64,000 bases of DNA from Sordariomycetes sp. S80-01Y (lineage: Eukaryota > Ascomycota > Sordariomycetes), in assembly GCA_037042185.1 (NCBI GenBank), contig JAXQJY010000032.1, forward strand, positions 620,001 through 684,000. The letters run 5' to 3'. Of this stretch, positions 10,521-22,844 are shown in pieces; the first letter of the stretch is position 1, and each line of letters begins with the position of its first letter. The notes under the pieces are model-generated. The model was not told where the DNA came from. It worked only from the letters and a program-made list of their open reading frames with translations, and searched no databases. Made by a program: the position numbers and the translations under genes.

Positions 10521-12910
10521 GAACTTTAACTGTGAGAAAGTCCTGAACGTTGGTGAGTTTCTGTTCAGATTTCAACAATCCAAGACTCTCATTGCGGTGA
10601 TTGGAGCATTCTTCAAGACGGGGGAAAGCCGTTTACGTTACGCAGAGATGATAGCAATATACAAGTGGACATGTCACCAGAACTATCGTTGAGAACCACC
10701 AAGCTTTCCCACATTTGAAAGAGAAGTCATAGTTGAAGTGCTTTGAGAACGAGCCAAATGGCTCAATACGGAAATTCGGCCACTCTGTCGGCTTTTGTTG
10801 ATTCAAGAGGTGTCAACTTCCACTAACGTTGCTTCGTTCAGAAGACGGGCCGAGACAAGCATTAAGTAGTTTTGCACGTTTCTTGTTGCTGCAGATAACC
10901 TTGGCGACCATTGAAATACGAGTTGTTCCAGAAAAATATAGTTTATTCTTGACTCACACACCTACCAACTTCTATTGCTTTACCTACCTTGTACACCGGT
11001 GGGTATGAGCTACCTACAGGGTAGGCAGAGCAAGAACGTGGCTGTGCCATCGCGAACCATTTGATCAGCTCAAGCTGAAGCCGCAGCATGGACAGAACAA
11101 TTCACCTTGAAACGAATTCCGTCATCCTTCCAGGGCAAAAGGGTCGTCCATATTATGACGGGAGGGTGGCATAGCCTCGCGCCGTACGAGCACGCATTTC
11201 CACGTCCATGTCGCACATGCAGCCTCGAACAAATTGACAATGCGAGACTCTGCTAAGTCAACTGTGTTTTTTTATCCACCGCCGCGGCGGATTTGGAACA
11301 GAGCTTCGCAGAGATCAAGCGGAAAGGGCCAGGAAACGTTCCGCGGACACAGTTCCCACTTAAGCCCATCGGCTCATAGCTCAGAACGCGCACTTAGTGA
11401 GACAGGCTAAAATACCCATCACCGACAGCCCGCACGTGGACATTTGCGGGGAACACTAAAAGCAAAGGATTATGCATGCCGTAAGCATGCAAAGTAGGAG
11501 AGGGTTTGTGCCCGCCATGAGGTTGGTGGCGTCTGACCCTCCAACTCCTTAGCCAGGCCAGCCGTGATGGATCGGACCGACAAATCTCTTGCCCACAATG
11601 TGACATGGGTTAGGCAGGGAGGCTGCGTAGCAGGCCGAGTTTCACCTACAGAGCTGGTATCGACCGCTAGCGAGGCACCCCGGTTGATACCCACGATGCT
11701 AGATTTGTGCAGTTTAATGCAATCACATGGACTTTCTAGGGCGAAAGATGTTGAGTATGGGTGTCAAACCTCGGCTTTCAACCTTCGCACCGTTGGGTCC
11801 AGCGCGCAACACACAGACTGTGGTAGAGCATCGAATCGAATGTTTGGTTTAAAGGTGTAAAGCACCGACCCGCCCCGCGTTGGGCTAAACTAAATAGTCG
11901 AATTTTTTGAAGCGTTGGTCCGAGGAGCTTCGACATACAGAGCGACGACCACCGCCTACCATCCGAAGCAAGATTGATCACGGCCGATATACGCAACAAC
12001 TATTTCTGGGATGTGGTGGTTCGGAACCGAGGGTCATGGTGGGAACGTGCCGCCGTATCGGTTTGCAGCCGTGCAGCATACAGACACTAGGATTAGTTGG
12101 AGGTGGGGTTACATTAGTACCGCTCCCACCTCATATCAGGGGTGGTGGCAAACCGATCGACCGAATATGCATATCTGCCGCGAAGTGCGGCAGCTGAGAG
12201 GGGCAGATGGTTCCGCTCGTCCCCCTCCAAATTACTCATGGAGACTGCGAACGTAATACACATCGCACGTGGCAATGGAAGGGCGTTCACATCGCGCCCC
12301 TTGACTGCCGTTCGTGCGCGGTTCGACATGGTAGCTGAGTCGGCGACACGCCTTCGCTTCGCTAATGTTTTGATGTTTGACTTTTCACGAAAGAAAAAGG
12401 AGAAAAATAAAATAAAATGAGGCCTTGAACAACGATAACTAGAAAAATGAATTGGGGAAGGGGTTCAAAACTGACCTCACATCGGGCTTGAGAAGCCAGC
12501 CCTTGGTATGTCGAAACAGGCCTACTCCAAAGCCCCAGACCATCCGTAAGCCTCGCATTCAATCCACGCCGCAGCTCTAATGGACAGGGGCGGCTATTAC
12601 TGGCGGCCCCGGAGCCTGGAACAGTTTGGCCGCTAGTGTGCGGTGGGCAACGGTACCCCCGTTCGCTGCCGGATGCTTTGTGTTATCCTCGGCCGGAGAA
12701 TGATTAGCTGGCTGATCATGTTGTGCCTAAGAAGCCTTTTCAGTACAGTCATCTGTCGATAGATTTACAAAAGCAAAAGCCAATGCAGTCCCGCATGTCG
12801 CACGGTCATGAATTGCCCTCACCATCGCCAGACCTTAGCGGAAATTGCGAACCCCCTCAATGAGCAATTATTGACAACTCAACAACGGCGCACCGACGCT
12901 CTGACCCATT
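10521..12910. other. Long intergenic stretch, nothing recognised
   Basis: About 2.4 kb with only short overlapping frames. It includes copy 2 of the 27-nt repeat, a 7-bp inverted repeat around 11473-11491 and a 12-base GC palindrome near 11280. I see no gene. Confidence 0.5.
11650..11676. repeat. Dispersed 27-nt repeat, copy 2
   Basis: Matches 2031-2057 at 25 of 27 positions, with only transition differences, in the same orientation. Flanks of the two copies do not align well by eye. Confidence 0.45.
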
Positions 12911-14199
12911 ATGGATGAGTCAATGCCGATAGAAAAGGCTGTTGCGATACCGACCTTCGTTGGGTCTATCTTGTCCTTTGTCGCAACGACCACAGCAATT
13001 ATATTCCATATCGCCTTTCCGCCTAGGCGTCACTTCCGCCACGCCCTTGTCATTAATCTTCTTATTGCAGGTAAGGCAGGATCATGGTGATAATATAGTT
13101 ACCTGTCCGCTGACCATTCCAGAATGCCTAAACAGCCTCAATAACTCTATATCTGGCGGCGTCTTTCTAAACCGGGGTGTCACAGGGACATCGGAGACGC
13201 CGGCCTCGCCATCCTGCATCGCGAACGCGTATATCGGTCAATTCACGGTCCAGACCATCGATTTTACTATTCTCGTCATATCCCTATCCGTGCTGTCCAC
13301 CGTCCTCGACGTCAGGACCTTCAGGTCTCCGTCCTTGGTCACGTTACTACTAGTGTGCGGTGCGACTTGGGTTCCAGGGCTGATTACGAGTTTGTCTCCC
13401 CGGCCACCCCCCAGCAGTTTCCGAGCTGACTTCTATAGCCAATGTGGGACTTGGACTCGGCATTTACGGTCATGTAAGTGGTAACTGGTGCTGGATCTCG
13501 CCGCGCTATCTCGGCCTCCGCTACGCTCTTACCCACGGATGGCGCATAGCAATCTTCATAGCCACTATTGGCATCTACACATTCATTTACCTGCGCCTGA
13601 AGCAAGTCTTCAATCGTACCAGGATAAGCAACAAGCTTTCCTTGCCAAACACTATAGACAACCCCCGAGGCATCGGGTCAATCCCAAAGAACGCCAATGC
13701 TCGAAAGTCCTCAAGCGCAAGACCTTCAACGAGGTCCCACCAGCCCCAGGACGAACTGCAGCACGTTTCAATCAGCAAACCGACGTCCTCGACGGAGACT
13801 GCTTTCAACTCACGTCCCACGGACATAAGCAATGAGGACAACTCTTCTACCCTCGAGCTCACTGAAACACATGGGAACGGTGGCTCTGCACCATCGGAGC
13901 ATGTTTCCAACCGTACCGCAACACATTCATTCTCAGTTCGGCCTACACCGCCCCCAAACTTGAAGAGAATGCTGATGTTGAACGGCTATCCCATCGCCTA
14001 CATCATTCTGTGGATCCCTGGCATTGCAAATCGCTTCGTTGAGTCCAAGGACGCCTCGCCGCTCTGGTTAAGGGCTTTGCAATGCTCAACACAGTACATT
14101 GGCCTGGCAAACGCCTTGACATACGGGTTTAACGAGCAAATGCGACAGAAGGCTTGGGAAAGGTGGAATCGATGGGGCCTTGCAAGACGATTAACTTAG
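12911..14199 (+). CDS. cAMP-receptor-like G-protein-coupled receptor
   Basis: A seven-helix receptor of the fungal cAMP-receptor-like (GprH-like) class, expected in the plasma membrane and coupled to a heterotrimeric G protein. The model has exons 12911-13070, 13123-13389 and 13439-14199, 395 residues; introns are 52 and 49 nt, both phase 1. Diagnostic stretches are RRHFRHALVINLLIAE at the end of helix 1 and start of helix 2, the following LNSLNNSISG, a helix-3 region ending in FTVQTIDFTIL, the GNWCWI extracellular-loop motif, and LRYALTHGWR leading into helix 5. A long Ser/Thr-rich third cytoplasmic loop (about residues 220-310) precedes helices 6 and 7, where GYPIAYIILWIPGIANR is conserved. 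The ligand is unknown. The tail after helix 7 is short. The second donor (GTTTGT) is the least certain junction. Confidence 0.85.
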
Positions 14200-14897
14200 C
14201 ATACATATGTACGAGATACAACATCAATCTAATTCGTTCCCCACGCCCGTTCTCTCTTACCCTCCCTCACGGTCTCACTTCCCGGCGTCACTCGAAACGG
14301 ACTAAATATCAGAGTTCCGGCATTAGGTGGACCATGGCCGGACTCTTGGGAAAGCCTCAAGCAACGAACGGACCATAGGACTTTATGCCCCACACGCCGG
14401 TTTCAGGATCCAATGTTCGTTTTTAATTGAACTAAATTGCGGTACCCTGAAGCTGTAAGTGACAATTCGATTCTGACGCCTAACATTTCGCTGTGGCCAA
14501 CGGTGCCACCAAATACATAGCATTCGGCCCATGACGACGACGGCGCTAAATAACGAGCGCTATTGTTGGTTGGTCAAATGTGACAGCGGGGATTTTGGAG
14601 AAACGCGCGCCTCTCCAACGTGCCCTCACATCTTTGATCCATCAAGACCCAAAAGCCTCCTCCCACGTTTTAAACGCCTTCTAATTTTGTGGTTGAGGAA
14701 CGTCTTCTTAAGCAGATCTTCTGGCCAGCCTCTGATTCAAACAGCCCACGCTCAACTGAAAATTCCTCTTGCTCCTCTCTCGCAGTCCGGTGTGCTGCAT
14801 CAACGGCGACGACCTGGGTGCAACATGACTTGACCTTACGAGCCCTTACGATTTCCCATGAAATTCACACAGAGACGTCACCTACTCGGAAGGGAAG
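14200..14897. other. Intergenic, nothing recognised
   Basis: About 700 bases between the receptor and the Zn2Cys6 gene; short frames only. It presumably holds the terminator of the first gene and the promoter of the second. Confidence 0.5.
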
Positions 14898-16419
14898 ATG
14901 AAGCGAGCGCTCGGCCCCCTGGACAAGCGGAAGCAAGTGACACGATGCCAGGCTTGTGTCAAAAGACGCATCAAGGTCTGACTCCCATGGCATGCAAGCC
15001 AATGGGTTGGCCAAGCTAACGCCGTGTCGGTAGTGCGAAGGAGGCTATCCGTGCCGTTATTGTGTCCATACTAGCAAAGTGTGCCAACCGCCATCATCGC
15101 AACAGCAGAACAAAACCAAGTTCGTCGTTGTTGCCGCCCGAGAACAGTTCTCCCAAACAACAGAAATCCCAGCGCAATTGCCCAAGCACAATGAAACGAT
15201 TTACTTGGATCAATTTGGGCTGTTCATGAAAAAGTGTCAATTCACGAAAGCTTTCGCCTCTGTGACGGCTGATCTGATGCCTCTCGTGCAGACATCGCCT
15301 TCGCTTCAGGACTTGGCTGGGGCAATCGGCGCGCTTGAAGCCAGCAGAAGAGCTTCTGTCCGTTCATTTCGCGGACAGGAGTCGCCTCAAATTGCAGCTT
15401 TTCGTTTGTATGGCAGGTCGATACGGGCCCTGCGCCGTCAACTGGAGACGACAGAGCCGGGGAAATATCAAGACATCCTTTGGAGCACATTTCTTCTCGG
15501 TCTGTTTGAGGTACGCACATGACACTCAATTTGGAAACTGGGAATCTTTCTAAAACATCAGTCAAGCTGATTTCTGAATCGTCTGGAGACCGTTGGGCCC
15601 TGCATATGTGTCATGGCACTGCCAGGGTGCTGCAGCAGCAAGGCCCTATCGATTCTTCGTCTCCTCTTGATAAGACACTATTAGCCGGGTTCCGAGTACT
15701 GGAAGCCACCAGGGCGATCATGTACGGCGATGAAACATTTCTCTCACAGGATGTGTGGCAACCACATCGCCCTGGACTGACCTCGGAAGGGGCTGACTGG
15801 TCAGATCCAATGGAGACTATACATAGGATCGTGATCCAAGTTGCTTCCTTCAGTAAACGGTAAGCCCTACTACTTGCTGAGAGACGCATTTAGCTCATAC
15901 GTTTACAGCTTCCTCGACCAGATGGAAAGCATACCGTGTTCCCTCAGACCTGGCAATTCAGCCGTTGCCGCTCTCGCCTCTGAAGGGGTTCAAGTGCATG
16001 GAAAAATCCGCGACTGGCATGTTGATGCCTCCTCACGACTAAACCTTACCGATCCATACGCGCAACTGACCATTGCAACCTTCCACGCTCTTGAGCTGTT
16101 TCATTGCAGGAACTTCACTTTCTACTCCTGCTGGGAGAGTACAGTAGTCCCCTGCTTGACTCCACACGAACTTGACGCGCATGTGGCGTCGACACTTCAT
16201 CTATCACAAAAGGTCCTTGATGCGTCGGTCATTCCCGGGGTGACACTGCTTTTCCCTCTCCGGATGGCCGGGGCAAATGCAACCTGTTCGGAGCAAAGAG
16301 CCCGGATCGTGGACATCCTGGGCCAGATACACAAAACGGGATTCATTGTGTCGGAAAGGATCGAAGCTGATGTGCAAGAAATCTGGAACTTCATGGCCGC
16401 ACAAGACAGTCTCGTTTGA
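14898..16419 (+). CDS. Zn2Cys6 transcription factor
   Basis: A 452-residue regulator in four exons: 14898-14975, 15034-15510, 15567-15859 and 15909-16419. The first intron splits the DNA-binding domain: exon 1 supplies CQACVKRRIK and exon 2 CEGGYPCRYCVHTSKVC, together the six cysteines of a Zn2Cys6 binuclear cluster at about residues 17-43. The rest resembles the fungal-specific transcription factor domain (Fungal_trans_2 type), with the typical FLLGLFE segment before intron 2 and SSGDRWALHMCHGTARVLQ after it. For intron 2 the nearer AG would bring an immediate stop, so the next AG (GTCAAG) is chosen because it restores the family pattern. No neighbouring biosynthetic genes suggest a target pathway. 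Confidence 0.85.
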
Positions 16420-17065
16420 TGCTGAGCGAGTAAAGCATGGGGTGTTCACGACAAACCCTGCGCGAAAGCATCGACGTCTGTGCAAAGAGGGTCTCTCACT
16501 GCGAGACTCTAGGCGCGTTCAGTTACTTCCTAATTTGAAAGATCTCTGTAGTCAATCACCCAAAGCTGACAACAGCGCCGTGACAGCTGGGGGTCAAGAC
16601 GCTACCAGGATGTCAAGGATGAAATAAGTAGAGGTTTAATTTCTTTTGCCGCTTAGTGACGAATATTCCCGGCCGCGAGCTTTGGATTCCAAGCGCCACG
16701 CGGCTCACACCCAGACTACCGCAGCCATCTTCCCCACTCAGTCAGGCTGAAGGTGAAGATAGGCGGCCGTGCAACGGCTAGACTAGTGCTCCACTCTGCC
16801 CAAAAGGGAAACAATCGAACGCGCCCAGCAAGCTTGGTGAGTAACACCAAGGCTCAGGCTTCGGGCCCTACCAAGAAGAGTATTGATCAAGCGCTGTGGA
16901 GGCTTAGAATTCTTCGGAGACCCTTCATTGTTGAATGCTCCTTGAGTTTTGCATAAGTTGGAGAGTCACCTCGACCTTTCTCCAAGTCTGGCACGCAGGA
17001 CTCACATTCGCCCTCAAGATATACCTTGCACAGCTTCGTCCCAGAATCCCGTTAAACCAACCAAA
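16420..17065. other. Intergenic, nothing recognised
   Basis: Short frames only. An open frame from 16949 runs in phase into the secreted protein gene at 17066, but its extra 39 residues are not signal-like and I treat them as 5' untranslated sequence. Confidence 0.5.
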
Positions 17066-17819
17066 ATGCGGGTTGAATTTTGTATCTTGGCTTCTGCCTT
17101 CGCCACTTCTGCTGCTGCTGCGAGCTCGGCCAAATGTCCCTCTTTTCCTTCCTCAGTGGTCGAATACTCTTCCAACTTCAAACAGCCAGCCCCGCCGCTG
17201 GTCAAGTCTGAGTACGCCACCAGTTTTATTCAGCACAAGTGGTATGCACGCCCCAACTTGCCCTCCGGGCTATTTACAACTCCAGCTAATTTCACCGACA
17301 GGAACGAAAATATATCCCACATCACGGCCGGGTACATCACCAACTCTCCCTCTCAGGGGTTCGTGCGCGTAGAGGAGGCATACGATGGAAAGTTGGCCTC
17401 ATCCTTCTTCGATTACGCCAACGTCACCAAAGAAGGTCTGGTGGACAACACGTTGACCGAGTACGACGGCAACTCTACGGAGCCGGCCGCCGTGTTCAGG
17501 GGATATGTCAACTCGAACTATCCTATTTTCCAGCACAGCATCCTCATACACAGTGATGCCGTCTTTGGCGGACTAGTTGAACGTCGATTTTCGAATGAAC
17601 ATGTTGCAGCTGTGAGTTTCTATAAGGCTCCCCCAAAGCCTAAGCAATGGCCATCGCTAACGCGTTTGGAAGTGGAACATCATGTATATGGGGGCTATCC
17701 CGGTGACAATTTACTTGGATAGCTGCAATACCGTGGTGGGCTACGACTACTTTTCTCCTGGACTGCGCACCAGGGTTGTCATGGACTTTTTCAACATCCA
17801 AGCAGCAGAGTTGAAGTGA
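17066..17819 (+). CDS. Conserved secreted protein of unknown function
   Basis: The spliced product is 230 residues from exons 17066-17611 and 17673-17819, with a 61-nt phase-0 intron (GTGAGT donor). The N-terminus MRVEFCILASAFATSAAAAS is a clear signal peptide, which fixes the start. The mature protein contains WYARPNLPSG, an NISHITAGYITNSPSQGFVRV segment, several Asn-X-Ser/Thr sequons, and after the intron WNIMYMGAIPVTIYLDSC followed by GYDYFSPGLRT. The pattern looks like a family of uncharacterised secreted proteins of filamentous ascomycetes, but I cannot name a function. It is predicted extracellular or in the secretory pathway. Confidence 0.75.
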
Positions 17820-18890
17820 TGGCGGAAACGCCTGAGATGTGACGGCTTTTGTCGCGCTTAGTCGTCGTACTCTACAATCCTGGGGGCGGTCAGGTCTTCT
17901 CGAATGAGCAGTTCATCTTGTTGCAATAGTGAGCTCGTCTTGGTCTGAAAATGTTACCGGCAGGTTACCCATGCTTTTGAGCTTATCAAGATGGATTCCG
18001 CTGGTTCCCGAAGTCTAGCACCCGTTGCCACAGCTATATAGTGAATTAAATGATGGTGCCTCCAGTGGCGGTCGCCCTTACTGTCATGTTTCGCGATAAC
18101 TTTGCACAACGCCCATCGACAATGGTATCGTGTTAGCTTCCAGGATTGCACCTGGAGTCAAGAGTAAAGTGATCATATTGTTTCTGAGCCTCAGTGCCTG
18201 CATAGGAGCAGCTGTCCAATGTCGGACCTCTTGGTGTAACGGGAAACCATAAGGTGTAGAATCGAACACAGCTCTTATGAGAGTGTACGCCGAAAACGGT
18301 GGGTGGCTGGACGGTGGAAGGGAATTTGGCTTTCCAACTCGCAGGACGGCATGACGGAAAACAAAGGCGCATGACTGTGCACAAGGTCTAGACACAGTCG
18401 GCTACCGGGAGAGTACCTGTATGTACCCAAGACGAGGGTAAGGAGCGCCTGAACAAGAGCAGCGGGAACGCTAGTACTGATCGGGGCATGCCACACTTGA
18501 TGGCACATCGATCACCATCATGCCACGCAGCTGGTCCATTCCGGGCGACGCCTCGAGGGGTGGAGTGTGGACGACAATATTTTTTCGAGGGGCCTGGGCC
18601 ACACCTTTCGTTGGGGCAGATGTTGATGATGGTATTGAGGATTGGGAGGGTTCGGCGAACGTGGCTGAGCAACAGCGTCTCATCATGATTCTGGCCAAAT
18701 CTAGCAAGGGAAGGAAGGGGGAGCTGTCCCATTTGCCCGGCTCTATCCTGCTTGTCTCGCCAAGCGTCGCGGGCGGAAAGAGCGAGCGTTTTCGTTTCCA
18801 ACAGACGAGTTCCATAAAATTCCATGAAACAAGAACGTGGACTCCATAATCCCTCCCAACCTGCCAACCAAGCATGGCTCTCCATATTTT

Positions 18891-18895
18891 CCCCT
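18891..18895 (+). promoter_or_regulatory. STRE-like CCCCT, distal
   Basis: CCCCT 557 bases before the TPS3 start. STREs drive stress induction of trehalose genes in yeast; at five bases this could be chance. Confidence 0.2.
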
Positions 18896-19270
18896 CCTCC
18901 ATAACCGTATTTAATGGAACACTCGTCAGCTGGACCGATCTCGCGGACCAAAACCTCCTGTTTGTTCAAAGGAAAAGGAAAAGCGCGGCAGTCACTGGCA
19001 GGAATCTTCTCCCGATTTTTCCAGCAGCCCCCCAGGGCAGCATTACGTCAGAGCCCAACGCTCGGATCAGCCATCCAATTCTGGAACGTCCGGCTTTCTT
19101 GATTCGAAAAGTGCATCGAGAGCTTCGGTTCTTCCTATAAGGTCCTCTTTATTCCTGCCTGTCCCACACTCCTCTCGACGCGAGCTTCCCTCAGCACCAC
19201 CGTGACTCTTCTTGTGCTGTTACTTCGACCGGCCCATCGTCTTCTGTCGTTGGCAATTGGCCTCGAGCTG

Positions 19271-19275
19271 CCCCT
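19271..19275 (+). promoter_or_regulatory. STRE-like CCCCT, proximal
   Basis: CCCCT 177 bases before the TPS3 start, in the usual window for stress-response elements. Short motif, so weak evidence on its own. Confidence 0.25.
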
Positions 19276-19447
19276 CGTACGTGGCCACCAAGGCCCTCCC
19301 TCCGGCCCACCGATCCGTCGACCGTCAAGAGCTCAACTTGGAGTCAAGGCCAGCTTACCCTCATGCGCGTGCTGTAAAGGCTTGCGCGTCGCAGCTTAAA
19401 GCTTCAATCGTTTAATCCGGCTGTTTACTGCCCACGACATCTCCAAG

Positions 19448-22261
19448 ATGACGGTCTTTATTTGCTCCCTGTTAGTATGCGTGCCCCTCCTACGCGACGA
19501 CCGGCTGACTTCTCCAATTCCAGATTTCTTCCCAAAACTGTCCACTTCACACTTCCTGGGCAACGTCGACAACGCGGCCCCGGCATTGAGAGGAGAGCCA
19601 CCGCGCTCGATGACAAGACACCTAAAGCGCCAATAACGGTCGAGCCCGCGACGCCGAGTCTCTTCAAACCTCAACCCGACATCACCCCGCCGCAGACACC
19701 CCCCAACGTCCAAGACCCGGTCGACCCCTTTGCCAACGAAGATGGCTTCCGCGTTCAGTTCCCCCACGATCTGGGCTCGCCCTCAGACAACATTGCGAGT
19801 AGCTGGGGCGGGCGCTCAGACCAGCCCAAGTCCCGCGCCAACTCCCCGCCACCTGCTGCCATCTCGGAGCAGGGCCGCACGCTGGAGAAGGCGCGAGAGC
19901 TAGGACGTCAAGGTGTCACTCAGCCTAAACCTCTGATGCGGAGCGATAGCCACGATCGAGTCTTCTCTTCCGCCAACTGGAAGGTTGTCGATGCCGACCA
20001 GGGCAACGGAGGATTGCGCAACGCGGCGGAAGCTGCCGCGCGCGACGGCAAGCTTAGCGAATACACTTGGGTGGGCACCCTGGGCATGCCGACCGACGCG
20101 ATTGAGGGCACCCAGCAGAAGCAGGACATTGAGGATACCATGGCGACCGAGCACGATATGTTGACTGTGTTTTGCTCAGACAAGGACTTTGACGGACACT
20201 ACACCCATTTCTGCAAGCAGATCTTGTGGCCGGTATTCCACTACCAGATTCCCGACAACCCAAAGAGCAAGGCGTATGAGGATCACTCGTGGAAGTACTA
20301 CGTGAATGTGAACCAGGCCTTTGCCGACAAGGTGGTCAAGAACTGGAAGCGAGGTGATGTTGTGTGGATACATGATTATCACCTATTGCTCGTCCCTGGC
20401 ATGATCCGCAAAAAGTTACCCGATGCCAAGATTGGCTTCTTCCTGCATGTTGCGTTTCCCTCTTCAGAGGTCTTCCGCTGCCTCGCCGTGCGCAAGGAGC
20501 TACTCGAGGGCATGCTCGGCGCAAACCTGGTGGGATTCCAAATCCAGGAGTACAACAGACATTTCCTGCAGACCTGCAGTCGCATTCTTAGCGTCGAGGC
20601 CACACCAGAGGGCATCCAGCTAGAGGACCGCTTCATCGACGTCACCAACATGGCAATTGGCATTGACCTCGTCAGCCTGGGCAAGCACCGAGGCGAGGAG
20701 AATGTAGTGAAGTGGCTTAACATCATGCAAGAGCGCTACAAGGGCAAGAAGCTCATTGTGGCCCGTGATAAGCTCGATCACGTTCGAGGCGTGCGACAGA
20801 AGCTTCTGGCGTACGAGCTTTTCCTCAACAAGAACCCCCAATGGCGCGAGAACACAGTCCTCATCCAGGTCGCCTTGTCCGGAAGCGAGAAGAACGACCT
20901 GGACGCCACTGTATCGGACATTGTTACCCGCGTCAACTCCTCATGGGCCAACTTAGCTTACCAGCCGGTCGTCTACCTCAAGCAGGATATTGACTATGCT
21001 CAGTATCTTGCGCTCCTCACCATCGCCGACGCCCTGATGATTACTAGTCAGCGCGAAGGCATGAATCTCACATCTCATGAGTACCTCTTCTGCCAGGATG
21101 GTGCCCTGCTCCCGGACAAGCGTCACGGCTCATTGATCTTGTCCGAATTTGCCGGCACAGCGTCCCTCTTCAACAAGAACGAACTGTCTGTGAACCCTTG
21201 GGACTACCGCCAGTGTGCCGAAGCCATCCGGACTGCCCTCGAAATGCCCCAAGATGAGAAAAAGCGTCGATGGGAGAAGCTGTATGAGGTTGTCTCTCAC
21301 CACACTGGGTCTCACTGGTTCAGCGAATTCCTATCTCGACTTGATGTTGCCCACAACGAACAGCACAAGCGCGACCAGACTTCGGTACCTCGACTATCGA
21401 TTCCGGCGGTGTGCACCAAGTACCAGAGGTCTCAGAGACGACTCTTCGTGCTGGACTATGAGGGCACGCTTGTCAGCTGGGGCCCACTCAACCAAATCAT
21501 CCCAGTAAGCCCGCAGCGTACAATGGACATACTCAACGACTTGTTGCTGGACGAACGCAATACAGTCTACATCATGTCCGGGCGGAGGCCTGAGGAGCTG
21601 GACCAGGTCTTCCGGCGGGTGCCCAACGTGGGCCTTATCGCGGAGAACGGTTGTTTCCTGAAGACGGCCAACTCTGAGGAGTGGATTGATATGGCGGACA
21701 AGAGTCAGATCACCGCCTGGAAAGACTCGGTGAAGCCCATTCTGACCTACTTCCTGGAGCGAACCCCGGGTGCCGAACTCGAGGAACGACACTGCAGCAT
21801 CCAGTTCCACTACAAGGATGCCGAGGACGTCGAAGGTGCGGCTCGCCAAGCGTCCGAGTGCGCGAGCCACGTCAACGACGCCTGTGAGTCGCAGCGTGTC
21901 CACGCTGTTCCCTTGGAACGATCCATCGTTGTCGAGCCTCTTGACTGGACGAAGAAAACGGCCGCGCAGAAGGTGTACGAGGACATGATGGCCGAGCCCG
22001 GGGCTAAGCCAGTAGACTTCCTGATGGTGGTGGGAGACGGCCGCGAGGATGAGAAGGTGTTCAAGTGGGCGAACTGGCTGGGTGAGAGCCAGGTTCGCGA
22101 CGCCGTGACTGTCAGTCTCGGTACTCGCAGCACTGAGGCCACGGCTACAGCGACGCAGGGAGTTAGCGGTAAGTTCTTCCTAGTATCCGGACTTTGTGCC
22201 ACGTTTCTAACAGATACCAGGAGTGCTCACTTGCCTTCAACGGCTTGCTTCACTCTGCTGA
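19448..22261 (+). CDS. TPS3: Trehalose synthase complex regulatory subunit (TPS3 type)
   Basis: Large regulatory subunit of the trehalose-6-phosphate synthase/phosphatase complex in the cytosol. Exons 19448-19470, 19524-22168 and 22221-22261 give 902 residues. The tiny 23-nt first exon restores MTVFICSLFLPKTVHF, and the last exon gives GVLTCLQRLASLC, both matching the family ends. Residues about 220-640 are a glycosyltransferase family 20 domain (VWIHDYHLLLVPGMIRKKLP, FFLHVAFPSSEVFRCL). The rest is a HAD-type phosphatase domain. The phosphatase motif is DYEGT instead of DxDxT, so the second catalytic Asp is replaced. In the synthase part, ALSGSEKNDL stands where active enzymes have a conserved Arg/Lys substrate-binding stretch. 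Both active sites therefore look lost, which favours TPS3/TSL1 over TPS1 or TPS2. The long, proline-rich N-terminal 200 residues are typical of these regulators. Confidence 0.9.
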
Positions 22262-22844
22262 AAACATTAAAGGTATTTTTACGAGATGGACGAGGGAACG
22301 AGATTTGGCGAACTGGGTTTTGTTGCTTTCGGGATTATGCCAGGGGTTGGGCGCAGTTTCTTGCAGTTTTGAGCGAAAAAGGCGCACGGAAGAAAAATCA
22401 CCAAAGAAAGAAAGATCTCACGACTAGAGCTATGACAATGTTTCTCTGCCCTCTTGATTACCAGTGACAGTGCCGGTGGCTGCCAGCAAAGCCATGATAT
22501 CTTGTTCGGTGAAGCTGACAGTACTAAGCAGGTTCTCGGTGAGAGGCCAATCAGAGAAGACCAGTTTGACCCCTCGGTGCCCCGCGACATTTTTTGTTCC
22601 CTTTTGGGAGCTTCGGAGCGACATCGGCATGACGCTTTTTCTTACTAGAAGCTGCCCCAGCCGATGCCGCCGCGCGAACTTTCTGACTACGACACCGCTG
22701 GCACTCAAACACGGTCTGCTGCGCTGGAGCTCTGACAACCGAGCCCATCATCCACTCCAAACTTCCCTACAGCTTGCATAGCTTCGTTATCTCTGTGCTC
22801 TGTCCACCTGCCCCTCTCGAGCAGTAGCTGTCCTCCTCCTCATC
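22262..22844. other. Intergenic, 3' of TPS3 and promoter of BCAT
   Basis: The frame open here in phase with TPS3 is only intron-readthrough. No gene is recognised. The final CT-rich 60 bases precede the aminotransferase start. Confidence 0.5.

Larger units (their letters stand above)
17820..19447. other. Intergenic region ending in the TPS3 promoter
   Basis: About 1.6 kb without a supportable gene. Frames of 143-193 codons on the minus strand (18388-18969) have no domain and overlap frames on the plus strand. The last 600 bases are pyrimidine-rich and carry two CCCCT stress-response-like elements, listed separately. Confidence 0.5.

Noticed and set aside
11278-11290. CCGCCGCGGCGG palindrome as a zinc-cluster binding site
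   Set aside because: No gene start is near and such GC palindromes arise by chance.
22169-22467. C-terminal extension of TPS3 to 1001 residues
   Set aside because: The frame only reads through an intron; splicing at 22169-22220 gives the conserved family end.
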